The notes: generated by a model from the letters alone, not told the origin. A DNA stretch of 64,000 bases from an uncultured Shewanella sp. (GCF_947501665.1 NZ_CANMWS010000004.1:124001-188000), one strand, 5' to 3'. Positions 20,490 to 29,951 are shown, numbered from the stretch's first letter. Numbers and translations are program-made.

Positions 20490-20507
20490 TAGCTAAATCA
20501 ATATAAA
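20490..20507. repeat. Dispersed TAGCTAAATCAATATAAA motif, copy 1
   Basis: This AT-rich word appears in nearly the same form at three intergenic places in the window (20.5, 43.7 and 60.9 kb), sharing GCTAAATCAATATAA. No gene overlaps it. It may be a conserved promoter or protein-binding word, or the end of a small repeat element. Confidence 0.5.
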
Positions 20508-20599
20508 GCCTCAAACAATCATCAATCCTACCAAATCAAAAGCAATACTGACTAGCAAAACTTCCCCCTGTGAATAACCCTAATCCACAAAGGACTATC

Positions 20600-20630
20600 A
20601 AAAATAAAAAACTCCTGAATAGACAGGAGT
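20600..20630 (-). terminator. Rho-independent terminator of hpt
   Basis: ACTCCTG and CAGGAGT make a seven-base stem with a six-base loop, followed on the minus strand by a T tract. It lies about 65 bases downstream of the hpt stop. Confidence 0.8.
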
Positions 20631-20695
20631 TTAATAATAATATTAACAAAAAATAAATGCTAATATTCAATCATCATAAATAAGACCAATAAAAT

Positions 20696-21226
20696 TTAAT
20701 CTAGTGGCACTACTTTCGCAATATAAGGTAAATTACGATACTGTTCAGCATAATCAATACCATAACCTACAATAAATTCATCTGGGATCGTAAAGCCAAC
20801 AAAATCAACAGGCACTTCAACTTCACGACGTTCAGGTTTATCAAGTAAAGTACACAAAGCCAAACTTTTAGGCTCTCGAAGCAACAACATTTCACGCACT
20901 TTATTCAACGTATTACCAGAGTCAATTAAATCCTCTACAATTAACACGTCTCTACCTTGAATTTCAGACTGAACATCTTTTAAAATTTTAACATCTCGAG
21001 AGCTGGTCATTGCATCACCATAGCTCGATACCGACATAAAGTCGATTTCAACATGACCTTTAATACGACGACATAAATCCGCCATAAAAACCACTGAGCC
21101 CTTTAATAATCCTACCATTAATAAACGCTCACTATTAGCATAATGCGCGTTTATGTTATCTGCTAATAATGCTAGTTTCTGATCAATCTCATCACTTGAG
21201 ATCATTACTTCAGTCGTGTGTTTCAT
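20696..21226 (-). CDS. hpt: Hypoxanthine phosphoribosyltransferase
   Basis: Purine salvage enzyme converting hypoxanthine (and guanine) with PRPP to the nucleotide in the cytoplasm. The PRPP-binding motif is [14 protein letters not shown], and the C-terminal [18 protein letters not shown] is typical. The length of 176 aa is normal. GAGAGAGA precedes the ATG. The gene has its own terminator and lies next to ubiX and mpl, a common gammaproteobacterial neighbourhood. Confidence 0.96.
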   Translation of the reverse strand: MKHTTEVMISSDEIDQKLALLADNINAHYANSERLLMVGLLKGSVVFMADLCRRIKGHVEIDFMSVSSYGDAMTSSRDVKILKDVQSEIQGRDVLIVEDLIDSGNTLNKVREMLLLREPKSLALCTLLDKPERREVEVPVDFVGFTIPDEFIVGYGIDYAEQYRNLPYIAKVVPLD

Positions 21227-21269
21227 ATCTCTCTCAATTCTCGATTTAACTTTATTAATGCTATGCGAA

Positions 21270-21935
21270 TTATTTAGGGTTAGGGCCCCCTGATTCGTAA
21301 CCCCAACGCTGTGCTAATGTATGCTCAACACCCAAATGATCCAATATTCGAGCGACCATGAAGTTTATCAGATCTTCAACCGATTTGGGATCATGATAAA
21401 AACCCGGAGCTGCCGGCATAATCGTTGCGCCTAATTTTGACAGCGACAACATATGCTCTAAATGAATGGCATTAAACGGTGTTTCCCTTGGCACTAGAAG
21501 CAATTGCCCCCGCTCTTTTAACACCACGTCAGCTGCACGCTCAAGTAAATGATTGCTCATTCCTGTGGCAACTGCGGCTAAAGTACCTGTACTGCAGGGA
21601 CAGATCACCATTTGTTTTGGAGCCGCAGAACCTGATGCCGGAGGCGAAAACCACTCATCTTGCCCAAGCACACATAAATTCCCCAAAATCTCACTCGAGT
21701 CAATATCATAAACAGCAGAAAAATGTGCTAACAATTGCTGTTTAGCTTTATCAGCTTGGCTGTTAATTTTCAAATCACTCTCTGTTGCCAGCACCACTCT
21801 CGCCGCTTTTGAAATCATCAAAAACACTTGAAAGTCTGCTTGCAACAAGCAAAATAATAATTTTAATCCATAGGGCGCACCAGAGGCGCCAGTCCAAGCG
21901 AGACTAATTGTACGCTTGGAGCGTGTATAAGACAT
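21270..21935 (-). CDS. ubiX: Flavin prenyltransferase UbiX
   Basis: UbiX attaches a dimethylallyl group to FMN to make the prenyl-FMN cofactor used by the ubiquinone decarboxylase UbiD. The N-terminal [16 protein letters not shown] flavin loop, [16 protein letters not shown] and [18 protein letters not shown] are hallmark segments, and [17 protein letters not shown] closes the active site. The length of 221 aa is slightly long but within range. AGGAAA precedes the ATG. It lies between mpl and hpt on the same strand. Confidence 0.95.
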   Translation of the reverse strand: MSYTRSKRTISLAWTGASGAPYGLKLLFCLLQADFQVFLMISKAARVVLATESDLKINSQADKAKQQLLAHFSAVYDIDSSEILGNLCVLGQDEWFSPPASGSAAPKQMVICPCSTGTLAAVATGMSNHLLERAADVVLKERGQLLLVPRETPFNAIHLEHMLSLSKLGATIMPAAPGFYHDPKSVEDLINFMVARILDHLGVEHTLAQRWGYESGGPNPK

Positions 21936-21974
21936 GATATTTCCTAAAACCTCAAAGTAAGTACTTATAACAGC

Positions 21975-23396
21975 TTATGCTGACATAACGTTATCACTGG
22001 ACTGTAGAGCTTGAATTAAATCTTGATGTAATCCACCAAAGCCACCATTACTCATAATAATAATGGTATCACCACGTTGGGCCTTTGCGATGACTTGCAT
22101 TATAATGTGTTCCAATTGAGATAACACATGCACAGGCATACTCGCTTTAGACATCACTTCTTGCATATTCCAATCTAAATTATCAGGTTGATATAAAAAC
22201 ACTTCATCAGCCCCTTCAAAGGAATTGACAAGTGTTTCTTTATGAACACCAGCCTTCATTGTATTTGATCTCGGTTCAATAATCAGCGTGATTTTAGCTG
22301 AGCCCACTTTAGCCCTCATGCCTGCAACCGATGTGGCAATCGCAGTAGGATGATGAGCAAAATCATCAAAAATAGCCACACCTTTAACCGTCTGCAATAA
22401 TTCCATGCGCCTTTTCGGTGACTCAAACCGGCCCAACGCAGAAATAGCAGCATTCGGACTGACGCCAACATGTCTCGCGGCCGCAATTGCCATTACAGCA
22501 TTATCAATATTATGCTGCCCAATAAGATCCCATTGCACCTTCCCCTGTATTTGCCCTTTAAAAAGCACCTCAAATGCGTGACCATCATTGACCATTGCCC
22601 GTCCCTGCCAATCAGCTTTATCATCCTGAGCAGTGCTTTTTGCTAAACTCATTGAAGGAAGTAAGGTTTCTTGCTCACTCCAACACCCCATATCCATCAC
22701 ATCTAATACAGCTTGATTGTTAACAGGCCAAATAATTTTCCCTTGACCAGGAACCGTTCGAATAAGGTGATGAAACTGTTTTTGAATCGCCCTTAAATCA
22801 TCAAAAATATCTGCATGATCAAATTCCAAGTTATTAATCACTAAAGTACGAGGGCAATAATGGACAAACTTAGAACGTTTATCAAAAAAAGCACTATCGT
22901 ATTCATCAGCTTCCACCACAAAAAAAGGCGACTCCCCTAAACGAGCCGATACACCTAAATTTTGTGGTACACCTCCAATCAAAAACCCCGGCGTATAACC
23001 ACAATCTTCTAAGATCCACGCCAACATACTGGCAGTGGTTGTTTTACCATGAGTCCCAGATACCGCTAATACCCATTTATCCATCAAAATATGTTCGGCT
23101 AAAAATTGCGGACCAGAAGTATAAGGAATACCTTTATCAAGCACCGCCTCAACACAAGGATTACCTCGACTCATCGCATTGCCAATTACCACTAAATCTG
23201 GGTATTCATCTTCATTTATCCCCAATTGCTGTGGGTCATAACCTTGAGTGAGATCGATGCCTTGCTCTTGTAATTGCGTGCTCATGGGAGGATAAACGTT
23301 GAGATCACAACCTGTCACTTTGTGCCCTTTAGATCGTGCCAACAGGGCTAATCCGCCCATAAAGGTGCCACAAATACCCAAAATATGTAAATGCAT
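21975..23396 (-). CDS. mpl: UDP-N-acetylmuramate:L-alanyl-gamma-D-glutamyl-meso-diaminopimelate ligase
   Basis: Murein-recycling ligase that reattaches the tripeptide L-Ala-gamma-D-Glu-mDAP to UDP-MurNAc. It is a Mur-ligase fold: N-terminal HILGICGTFMGGLALLA, ATP loop AVSGTHGKTTTASML, VVEADEYDSAFFDKRSKF, and the C-terminal domain with DDFAHHPTAI. I take the ATG at 23396, preceded by AGAGAGG, which gives the usual MHLHILGICGTFMGG start; the upstream in-frame codons do not match the family. Confidence 0.96.
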   Translation of the reverse strand: MHLHILGICGTFMGGLALLARSKGHKVTGCDLNVYPPMSTQLQEQGIDLTQGYDPQQLGINEDEYPDLVVIGNAMSRGNPCVEAVLDKGIPYTSGPQFLAEHILMDKWVLAVSGTHGKTTTASMLAWILEDCGYTPGFLIGGVPQNLGVSARLGESPFFVVEADEYDSAFFDKRSKFVHYCPRTLVINNLEFDHADIFDDLRAIQKQFHHLIRTVPGQGKIIWPVNNQAVLDVMDMGCWSEQETLLPSMSLAKSTAQDDKADWQGRAMVNDGHAFEVLFKGQIQGKVQWDLIGQHNIDNAVMAIAAARHVGVSPNAAISALGRFESPKRRMELLQTVKGVAIFDDFAHHPTAIATSVAGMRAKVGSAKITLIIEPRSNTMKAGVHKETLVNSFEGADEVFLYQPDNLDWNMQEVMSKASMPVHVLSQLEHIIMQVIAKAQRGDTIIIMSNGGFGGLHQDLIQALQSSDNVMSA

Positions 23397-23579
23397 AAAC
23401 CTCTCTCTAACCATCAATAAAATAGGGGAATATGCTCGTTATTCTACCTGTTAATTAACCAGATACAAACTCAACCTATTTAGGTAAATAGGTCCCCCGA
23501 TAAAACAGAGACTCAACATAAAATAAAATTAAACCCAGTTAAAGGTTAACCATCTGAATAATAGAATTAAAAGAGTAAG

Positions 23580-24842
23580 TCATTTGAACATATTTGGCGT
23601 TAACTGATATGACTCCTGTAAAAAATAGCCATGACCCGCATTATCATATAATGCTAACGATGCAATATTTGGGCTTGCTATATTGAGCGCATCAACCAAT
23701 GACTGGCCATAACGATACTGTATAAAAAGATCTTTTTTAGCATGAACCACTTTGATATGACTCACTTGCTTCGATAAATTCGGACAAATTGAAATCACTC
23801 TATCAAGCGTCACTTTTTTTGTCTGACAAATCGCATCATTACCTGAAGCATTGTCAATATGATAGTGCTTATCTAATTCACTGTATCTATCCCAATCCCC
23901 AACTGTTTTTCTTTCTTGAATATAAACATTATTTGGGATCCCCCCATGCCACAAACCTCCTATTCTATTTTTCAAAAATAACCACCCAATTTTATCGTAC
24001 TGATGGCTAAACTCAGGGGCCATTTCAACCTCTAATGTCTCACTCTTGGTGTTCAAAGTACAATCAATATAAGCACTCGAGCTATCTAAAGTCGGCTGCC
24101 CTTTATAGGGAAATAACAGCTGAAATAAATTTTTTTTCAATGTCCTTGCCAAATGCTCATACCAATATTGACCTAATGTTGATAATTCAACCGCAATACT
24201 TTTCACACATGGCGATGCATTACCAAAAGCAGTTCCTAAAGGTAGAGCTCCTTCACCACCCGGTTTTGTCGAAAACAGTATGACATGATTAACTTCTCGA
24301 CTCTTACTCAACGGCTTAATTGACTTCAAGGCCACTAAAGTTCCCAAAGACCAACCCACCAAATGAACCTTTTCCCCAGTGATATTGGAATACTCATTAG
24401 GGAATAAATTCAATATCCCATTAATATTATGGGCAATACTGACAAAGTTAAACATATTGTCTTCAATAGGTTGAGTACCACCAATGCCAGGATAATCCAT
24501 AAACAACAAATTATACTTACCAACAAGCTGCTTAATAAAAATAGGAGGCCAGTCAGGGAGGATTTGAGATAATCCGTTAAAAAATATGATGGTATCAGCA
24601 GTCCTAGGAGAGTCTGCCTCTATAATTAATATATTCATTTCACCACGTTGTGCTGTTATTTGATATTGAATGACATGTTCTTGATAATCAGCCAACGAAT
24701 TGGGGAAGTGTTTTTTAAACTGACTAGCCTTTACCGCAACAGGTTTTTGCTCACTATACAGGCCATCATTTTGACGACAGGAAATAAGCAAGAATAAAAA
24801 GATTAATAATACATACCATTTTATCTTAAATACGCGACCCAT
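23580..24842 (-). CDS. Lipoprotein alpha/beta hydrolase
   Basis: A 420 aa protein with a signal peptide ending in a lipobox (LLISC), so likely a membrane-anchored periplasmic lipoprotein. The alpha/beta hydrolase core has IIFFNGLSQ, LLFMDYPGIGG and the nucleophile elbow HLVGWSLGTLVA. A likely catalytic Asp is in HAKKDLFIQY and the His in YDNAGHGYFLQ. A long insertion between the elbow and the Asp is probably a lid. The substrate is unknown. It stands alone next to a MITE-like element. Confidence 0.75.
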   Translation of the reverse strand: MGRVFKIKWYVLLIFLFLLISCRQNDGLYSEQKPVAVKASQFKKHFPNSLADYQEHVIQYQITAQRGEMNILIIEADSPRTADTIIFFNGLSQILPDWPPIFIKQLVGKYNLLFMDYPGIGGTQPIEDNMFNFVSIAHNINGILNLFPNEYSNITGEKVHLVGWSLGTLVALKSIKPLSKSREVNHVILFSTKPGGEGALPLGTAFGNASPCVKSIAVELSTLGQYWYEHLARTLKKNLFQLLFPYKGQPTLDSSSAYIDCTLNTKSETLEVEMAPEFSHQYDKIGWLFLKNRIGGLWHGGIPNNVYIQERKTVGDWDRYSELDKHYHIDNASGNDAICQTKKVTLDRVISICPNLSKQVSHIKVVHAKKDLFIQYRYGQSLVDALNIASPNIASLALYDNAGHGYFLQESYQLTPNMFK

Positions 24843-24895
24843 GACTCAATTGAATCAATAAAAACATATTAAAACTATAGTCTAGTATTAACTTA

Positions 24896-25120
24896 ATCTG
24901 AACTCGGGATAAACAACGCCGCTTAATACCACTATTTTTGTCCCTATCTGTGTTGTGTTTTCTGCTAATAGCCAGCTATTAGCCACGAAATCCCGTCTTG
25001 ATATAGGCAAAAATATCAATATTCAGCCAAACTTAGACTTAAAGAACGGATGAAGAATGACTCCATTGATTAAATATCAATTATTTAAACAGCTTAACAC
25101 TCATTATCCCGCGTTCAGGT
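24896..25120. mobile_element. MITE-like element, family 1, copy 1
   Basis: About 225 bp without coding capacity. The 17-bp ends are inverted repeats differing at two positions (left ATCTGAACTCGGGATAA; right reads as its near complement). The interior matches, in inverted orientation, an element at 37.5 kb. The six-base flanks (AACTTA and TATTTA) are only partly alike, which suggests an older insertion. It lies upstream of the amidohydrolase gene. Confidence 0.85.
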
Positions 25121-25159
25121 TATTTACATGCAACATTTTCTTTGTCTAACATCAATATC

Positions 25160-25193
25160 ATTAAGGACTCACTATGATTAAGGACTCACTATG
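25160..25193 (+). repeat. 17-bp direct duplication of a ribosome-binding site and start codon
   Basis: ATTAAGGACTCACTATG occurs twice in direct succession. The second copy supplies the Shine-Dalgarno and ATG of the amidohydrolase. The first copy starts a six-codon reading frame (MIKDSL) whose TGA overlaps the second ATG as ATGA. Confidence 0.9.
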
Positions 25194-26528
25194 ATTAAAT
25201 TCATCCTTTCTTTTTTTTATTTGCTTTTTTTATTGCCAATCACTGCTCCAATGGCCCAGCCTTTCTCAAAAGAAGCATTACAAACCTCGGTAACCGATGC
25301 TTTACCCCAGCTTGAAAAGAAATATTTATATTTCCACCAAAATCCAGAGTTATCTCAACAAGAAAAGCAATCATCAAAAATAATTGCCGACACACTATTA
25401 ACGCTCGGCTTTGATGTGACTCAAAACATAGGGGGATATGGGGTCGTTGCATTGTATAAAAATGGAATCGGACCCACCATAATGATCCGCGCCGATATGG
25501 ACGCACTTCCTATTACAGAGCAAACCAATAAAGCCTATGCTTCAACTCAAACAGCATTAGATAAAAACAATAATACCGTGGGCGTCATGCATGCTTGCGG
25601 TCATGATATTCATATGACGGTATTACTTGGCGCAGCAGAGCAACTCATTAAATTTAAACAAAACTGGCAAGGGACTCTCATGCTAGTCGCCCAGCCCGAA
25701 GAGGAAGTTGGAACTGGTGCCAATGCAATGTTAAAAGCTGGCCTTTTTAAAAAATTTGCTTTACCCGATGACATTATAGCCCTGCATGTCAGTGCCGATC
25801 TGGCTGCAGGCACTGTGGGGGTAATTTCAGGGGCTGCCATGGCCAGCGTTGATTCTATTGATATTATTGTTAAAGGTATTGGCGGGCATGGTGCTTATCC
25901 ACAAATGACCAAAGATCCTATCGTCCTTGCCTCTCGTATTGTCCTTGCGCTGCAAACTATCGCCAGCCGGGAAATATCACCATTAGAGCCCAATGTTATG
26001 ACCGTCGGCGCCATCAACGGCGGCAGCAAATATAATGTCATCCCCGATGAGGTCACACTTCAACTCACATTACGCTCATATAATCCCGATGTGAAAAAAC
26101 AACAAGTTGCCGCTTTAAAGCGACTCGTAAAAGGCATTGCACTAAGTGCAGGTTTACCAAACAACTTAATGCCCGAAGTAAAAGTAAATGCCACCGAAAC
26201 ATCTGTTCCGCCCGTTTATAATGATCCAAATCTTAATAAAAAAATCACTCAAGCCTTAATCAATGAGCTAGGAAAGGCTAATGTTTTCACCGTTGCACCG
26301 GTTATGGCTGGAGAAGACTTCGGTTTATATGGGCTCACGCCAGAAAAGCGCCCAATAACTCTTTTTTGGTTAGGGGCCGTTAATCCAGAACAGTATACAA
26401 AAAGTCAAAAAAGTGGAAAACAACTGCCATCGTTACACTCATCATTATTCGCACCAGATTACCCTTTGGCCCTAACGACAGGTGTTAAATCAATGACAGC
26501 TATCAGTATTGATTTATTCAATCAATAA
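25191..26528 (+). CDS. Exported M20-family amidohydrolase/peptidase
   Basis: A metal-dependent amidohydrolase of the hippurate hydrolase/IAA-amino acid hydrolase type, which cleaves amide bonds of N-acylated amino acids. It has a signal peptide, so it acts outside the cytoplasm. Metal ligands are seen in VMHACGHDIHMT, the catalytic glutamates in QPEEEVGTGA, and GGHGAYPQMTKDPI is the dimerisation-domain segment; a late ligand is likely in the HSSLF region. The length of 445 aa is normal. Translation may be affected by the duplicated start region. It is convergent with the TraB/GumN gene, with one base between the stops. Confidence 0.9.
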   Translation: MIKFILSFFYLLFLLPITAPMAQPFSKEALQTSVTDALPQLEKKYLYFHQNPELSQQEKQSSKIIADTLLTLGFDVTQNIGGYGVVALYKNGIGPTIMIRADMDALPITEQTNKAYASTQTALDKNNNTVGVMHACGHDIHMTVLLGAAEQLIKFKQNWQGTLMLVAQPEEEVGTGANAMLKAGLFKKFALPDDIIALHVSADLAAGTVGVISGAAMASVDSIDIIVKGIGGHGAYPQMTKDPIVLASRIVLALQTIASREISPLEPNVMTVGAINGGSKYNVIPDEVTLQLTLRSYNPDVKKQQVAALKRLVKGIALSAGLPNNLMPEVKVNATETSVPPVYNDPNLNKKITQALINELGKANVFTVAPVMAGEDFGLYGLTPEKRPITLFWLGAVNPEQYTKSQKSGKQLPSLHSSLFAPDYPLALTTGVKSMTAISIDLFNQ

Positions 26529-26529
26529 A

Positions 26530-27507
26530 TCATTTTACTTGAGTATTAAAGCAATCTTGCTGCCAACAATTTTTAATTGTTGCTCCTTTTTTAAGGAGCA
26601 CACTTTGAATATTTTTATCTCCCACTAAATGCCCTACTCCAACCACCACAAACAAAACGTCTAGATCTTGATTGTTAAGTAACCGCTCAATGCCTAAGGC
26701 CATGGTTTGATTGCGTTGCCAAAGTAGTTGACTAATTAAACTCGAAGGTTTTGCATTGGACGTTAATTCAGTCAAAGAACCTTCACTGTCAGTAACGGTT
26801 TTTTCTTTCATAATGTCTCTTTTTATATTCTCATTTGATTCAATTAGTTGACCTTCAATTAATGTGGTTAAAAGCGGTTCATTTCCTTGCCGCCAAGCAT
26901 CAACTAAAAGTAACATGTCTGCTCTACTGGTATGAATTGACTCCTTCAACATGTTCCATTGGATCTTGCCAGAAAAAGATGCAAGCAAGCTTAATTGTGC
27001 TTCCGTTGACTCCAATTCATACAGGGGTCTATCGCCATTTTTCCTCATCAAGGTGACATCCACACCAAACTGTCCCGATAACCCCATAGAGCCGTATCGC
27101 ATCAAACTTATCTGCAACGCCTGTACCCAAGGTGAAAAATCAGCGATCTGCGCACAAAATTGAGCTCGACTTTGACAATATTGAGTTAATAGTGATTGCA
27201 CTTCTTTATTGATAGGGTATTGCTTGCGTCCATATTTCAACATCAAAGGTAAAATCTCATCATTATTAGGCTTTGCCTCAACCACCAATGCAGACGCAAG
27301 AGAAAAAGCACGCTCAACCTGTAAAGGTAAAGGATAAAAGTCGGCTTGCCCAATATGAATAGAGCCAAAAAGGTATGCCGTTTTACCTTTTATATTAATC
27401 TGATATAACAGTGGGTTATATCCTACTTTTGCCATGCTTTGTACACTGACAAAGCTCAAGCTGAAGATCACGACACACATCAATCGATACATTTGGCTAA
27501 ACGCCAT
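26530..27507 (-). CDS. TraB/GumN family protein (exported)
   Basis: A signal peptide precedes the TraB/GumN fold: YLFGSIHIGQADFYPLP at the N-terminus and the C-terminal VVVGVGHLVGDKNIQSVLLKKG. The two GxH-type motifs are thought to form a metal- or ester-binding site in this family (related to TIKI proteases); the function in bacteria is not settled. The length of 325 aa is normal. AAGGAT precedes the start. Confidence 0.85.
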   Translation of the reverse strand: MAFSQMYRLMCVVIFSLSFVSVQSMAKVGYNPLLYQINIKGKTAYLFGSIHIGQADFYPLPLQVERAFSLASALVVEAKPNNDEILPLMLKYGRKQYPINKEVQSLLTQYCQSRAQFCAQIADFSPWVQALQISLMRYGSMGLSGQFGVDVTLMRKNGDRPLYELESTEAQLSLLASFSGKIQWNMLKESIHTSRADMLLLVDAWRQGNEPLLTTLIEGQLIESNENIKRDIMKEKTVTDSEGSLTELTSNAKPSSLISQLLWQRNQTMALGIERLLNNQDLDVLFVVVGVGHLVGDKNIQSVLLKKGATIKNCWQQDCFNTQVK

Positions 27508-27631
27508 TATTATTTATCCTTATCATTAAACAGCTTAAAAAATATAAAAATTAGACCAATTTACCCTCTTGGCTTGTTGCCTTTCCAATGACACTTTATA
27601 ATTCCGACAAATACCGTAACTAGAGGCTGTT

Positions 27632-27943
27632 ATGCCGCATACCAAAGTGCAGGCTCAACTGCAAAACAATCTGCAAACGGCTTATCGCCAAGCGCTCGAT
27701 GCTGACAAAAAATTAGATGAATTAAAAAAGTCGGGACATGTAAAGTTCTCGGCTATTTTCAAAAAAGAACAACATTTCAGCACACAAAGCGATCGATTCA
27801 AGCCTTATGTTCAAGAACTCGCAACTGAAATGGAAGCACTACCAGAAGAAAAAGAGGCCTTCACTCAAGCATTGAACCAATTCCTGCCTAAGCTTGCCTT
27901 ACTACTACAAACACTAGAAGCCTTTAAGAAAAATACAAAATAA
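27632..27943 (+). CDS. Small helical cytoplasmic protein of unknown function
   Basis: A 103 aa, charged, mostly alpha-helical protein without signal peptide. Good GAGGCT ribosome-binding site. It has LDADKKLDELKKSGHVKFSA, then a long C-terminal helix rich in Leu and Lys. I recall similar proteins in Alteromonadales but cannot name a function. A 12-bp hairpin after the stop suggests a transcription end. Confidence 0.6.
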   Translation: MPHTKVQAQLQNNLQTAYRQALDADKKLDELKKSGHVKFSAIFKKEQHFSTQSDRFKPYVQELATEMEALPEEKEAFTQALNQFLPKLALLLQTLEAFKKNTK

Positions 27944-27952
27944 ATGCTACTT

Positions 27953-27990
27953 TTGTCGCCATTAAAGAAACACACTTCTAATGGCGACAA
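27953..27990. terminator. Bidirectional hairpin between convergent genes
   Basis: TTGTCGCCATTA and TAATGGCGACAA form a perfect 12-bp stem with a 14-base loop, between the small helical protein gene and the DUF3016 gene. Confidence 0.75.
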
Positions 27991-27997
27991 TAGTCAG

Positions 27998-28540
27998 CTA
28001 ATTTGGGCTAGGTAAATGAGGCTCGACTTTCGTTAATAACCACGATTTTAATAATGCATTTTCATAACTCAACGATTTCTCATTAGGCTTTTTTAAGCCA
28101 TGCATGAAATTTAAGTCAGTCAGTTTTTCATCCCCGACCATGATGACTTTATCTCCTTCAAGTACACTATAACTAAACGCAATTTTTGGTGGAAATACGG
28201 GCTTAACGACTCTTATATCATTAGGCGTTGCACCAAATGTTGACTGAACATCTCCAGCTAAATCAAGATTGGTTACAATCAACTCTAATCTTAAATCAGG
28301 ACTTAATGTTTGTTGAGCCACCTTGGCTAAATTATCAGTCAGTGCTTTAAACACCCTTTTCTCATACGCCGCTTGCTTCCCACTCACTGATTTTACATCT
28401 GTATAGTCTTGAGGACTATCCCACTCTATTGTCACATTCCCTGACTTTGTCACTAAATCTGCTCCAACACCATCTATTGCCCAAATTGAAAATGGCATAA
28501 ACGAGAACAAGACTAAACATAATAGATGCTTATATTTCAT
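27998..28540 (-). CDS. DUF3016-type exported protein
   Basis: A 180 aa protein with signal peptide (cut after SIWA) and a mature part that begins with VTIEWDSPQDYTDVK, the pattern I associate with DUF3016. Function is unknown in the family. AAGGAT precedes the start. It stands alone on the minus strand. Confidence 0.7.
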   Translation of the reverse strand: MKYKHLLCLVLFSFMPFSIWAIDGVGADLVTKSGNVTIEWDSPQDYTDVKSVSGKQAAYEKRVFKALTDNLAKVAQQTLSPDLRLELIVTNLDLAGDVQSTFGATPNDIRVVKPVFPPKIAFSYSVLEGDKVIMVGDEKLTDLNFMHGLKKPNEKSLSYENALLKSWLLTKVEPHLPSPN

Positions 28541-28617
28541 AAGATAATCCTTACTGTTTATTGAATAACCCTATTTAGAGCCAAAAAATACTGATTAATT
28601 CACTCATTCAAACAACA

Positions 28618-29127
28618 TTAAAAAGGGAACATTGCACTTAAACAAGGGTAATTAGATTTTAAGTGCTTCTTTTTGTGAGAAAACTTCTTCCCATCAGGTT
28701 GGCTTAACCCTGAAGGTATAAAAGGCAGTTCATCATCATTTCGTGCTTCATAAATTTGCCCTGCAATTAAGTCATACTCATCAAGAAAGGGATAAGCATA
28801 ACCATCTTTCATCGGCCAGTGCTCAAGCAATCCCAAATCATCAGCATTTTTCAATACTTTCTCATACCATTCTTTACCCAAAGAAATAAGAAAACAACGA
28901 AACTCTGAAAAAGCATACTCAGAATCACAACCAGTAATAACATAAGCAGCCCCCCAAATAGTCCAAGTATAGCTGCGGCGCATCTGTTGCCCAAAAATCT
29001 TATCAAATGCTTTTAATTCTAGATCAGATAATAAGGATAGCTTTTTTTTCAATTCTTCAGCTAAATCCTCCTGTGTCTGGTTAGCAGTCGTGCGCGTTAC
29101 AATCGCCCAAAAATCAGCTTCTATCAT
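28618..29127 (-). CDS. DUF4240-type protein
   Basis: A cytoplasmic protein of about 169 aa. MIEADFWAIVTRT, a helical segment with LSLLSDLELKAFDKIF, WGAAYVITGCDSEYAFSEFR and FLISLGKEWYEKVL match the DUF4240 pattern. In other bacteria such genes occur among toxin/immunity or contact-dependent loci, but nothing here shows that role. I prefer the ATG at 29127, since the family usually starts with M-x-x-x-x-F-W; an upstream ATG at 29154 would add nine residues. Confidence 0.7.
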   Translation of the reverse strand: MIEADFWAIVTRTTANQTQEDLAEELKKKLSLLSDLELKAFDKIFGQQMRRSYTWTIWGAAYVITGCDSEYAFSEFRCFLISLGKEWYEKVLKNADDLGLLEHWPMKDGYAYPFLDEYDLIAGQIYEARNDDELPFIPSGLSQPDGKKFSHKKKHLKSNYPCLSAMFPF

Positions 29128-29271
29128 GTCAGTCTCTATCAGGTGGGTACCCATGTATTTTATCTAACTCTTTATGTAATACGCAAAACAAATCAGCCCT
29201 AGATCTTACCCATGCAATTTCTTACACTATGGCTTTGCACTATACTCCCTTTAAATTATAAAAATAAACTC

Positions 29272-29664
29272 ATGAATATCACATTTAAAAAGCCTCCTCT
29301 GCCTTTATTGCTATTACTCACGCTCTATTTGATTGTCGCCATTTTTGCGATTATTAGGAGTATCAATATACAGGCTGTAGATTTATTCACATTAGGAGTT
29401 ATCCCCGTCATTGTGGGGTTAGTATTACGCACACCATGGGCCAGTATTATTTTTAAACTTTACTTAGCTATTCAGACGCTTGGTTTTATCGCCTTCGGTA
29501 TTACGGCTCTGGTTGCCTATCAAGTTACGCCTGAAGATGTCAAAGTCATTTTTAATGATCGTTTGATCCCCATGCAATATTTAATTCCCGCCATTTTTTG
29601 CGCATTAACCTTTCAATATTGGGTCGCTTTTTCAAGACAAACCAAAAAATACTTAATACACTAG
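29272..29664 (+). CDS. Small integral membrane protein, stop codon at a MITE edge
   Basis: About 130 aa with four hydrophobic segments (around PLLLLLTLYLIVAIFAII, VIPVIVGLVLR, LAIQTLGFIAFGITALVA and LIPAIFCALTFQYWVAF). No family is recognised. The ATG at 29272 follows the likely N-terminus MNITFKK; an ATG at 29212 would add 20 residues. The TAG stop is formed by the TA target dinucleotide and the first base of the MITE-like element, so the original C-terminus may have been longer. Confidence 0.6.
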   Translation: MNITFKKPPLPLLLLLTLYLIVAIFAIIRSINIQAVDLFTLGVIPVIVGLVLRTPWASIIFKLYLAIQTLGFIAFGITALVAYQVTPEDVKVIFNDRLIPMQYLIPAIFCALTFQYWVAFSRQTKKYLIH

Positions 29665-29911
29665 GGGATATTGATCTTTGGGAATTGTTTCTGCAGCAAT
29701 TTGTGGCGTATTTATACAAGGCAGAGCTGATACTGTGAAGTTATTCTACAATAGCACCGTAAAAAAGCACCATAAACGCTCGTGTTTTACTCTTTGTTGA
29801 GAGCCCTTGTATTTAAAAAAGGGGCTTAGAATGACTAAGCATCACACCTTTCGCCGCGAATAGAACACGTTTATCTCGAACATAATTTAATCACCAAAGA
29901 ACAACAGTCCC
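29664..29911. mobile_element. MITE-like element, family 2, copy B
   Basis: About 248 bp, inverted and more decayed relative to copy A at 13.8 kb. Its reverse complement shares CAACAAAGAGTAAAA, TAAACGTGTT and the GATCTTTGG-type ends. TA precedes the left end; the right flank is no longer a clean TA. No coding capacity. Confidence 0.75.
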
Positions 29912-29951
29912 AAAAATATAAAACAACAAAAATAAATTACGAGAAAATGTC

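Noticed and set aside
25160..25194. MIKDSL as a regulatory leader peptide gene
   Set aside because: It is too short and arises from an exact 17-bp duplication; there is no attenuator-like structure. Kept only as a translation oddity.
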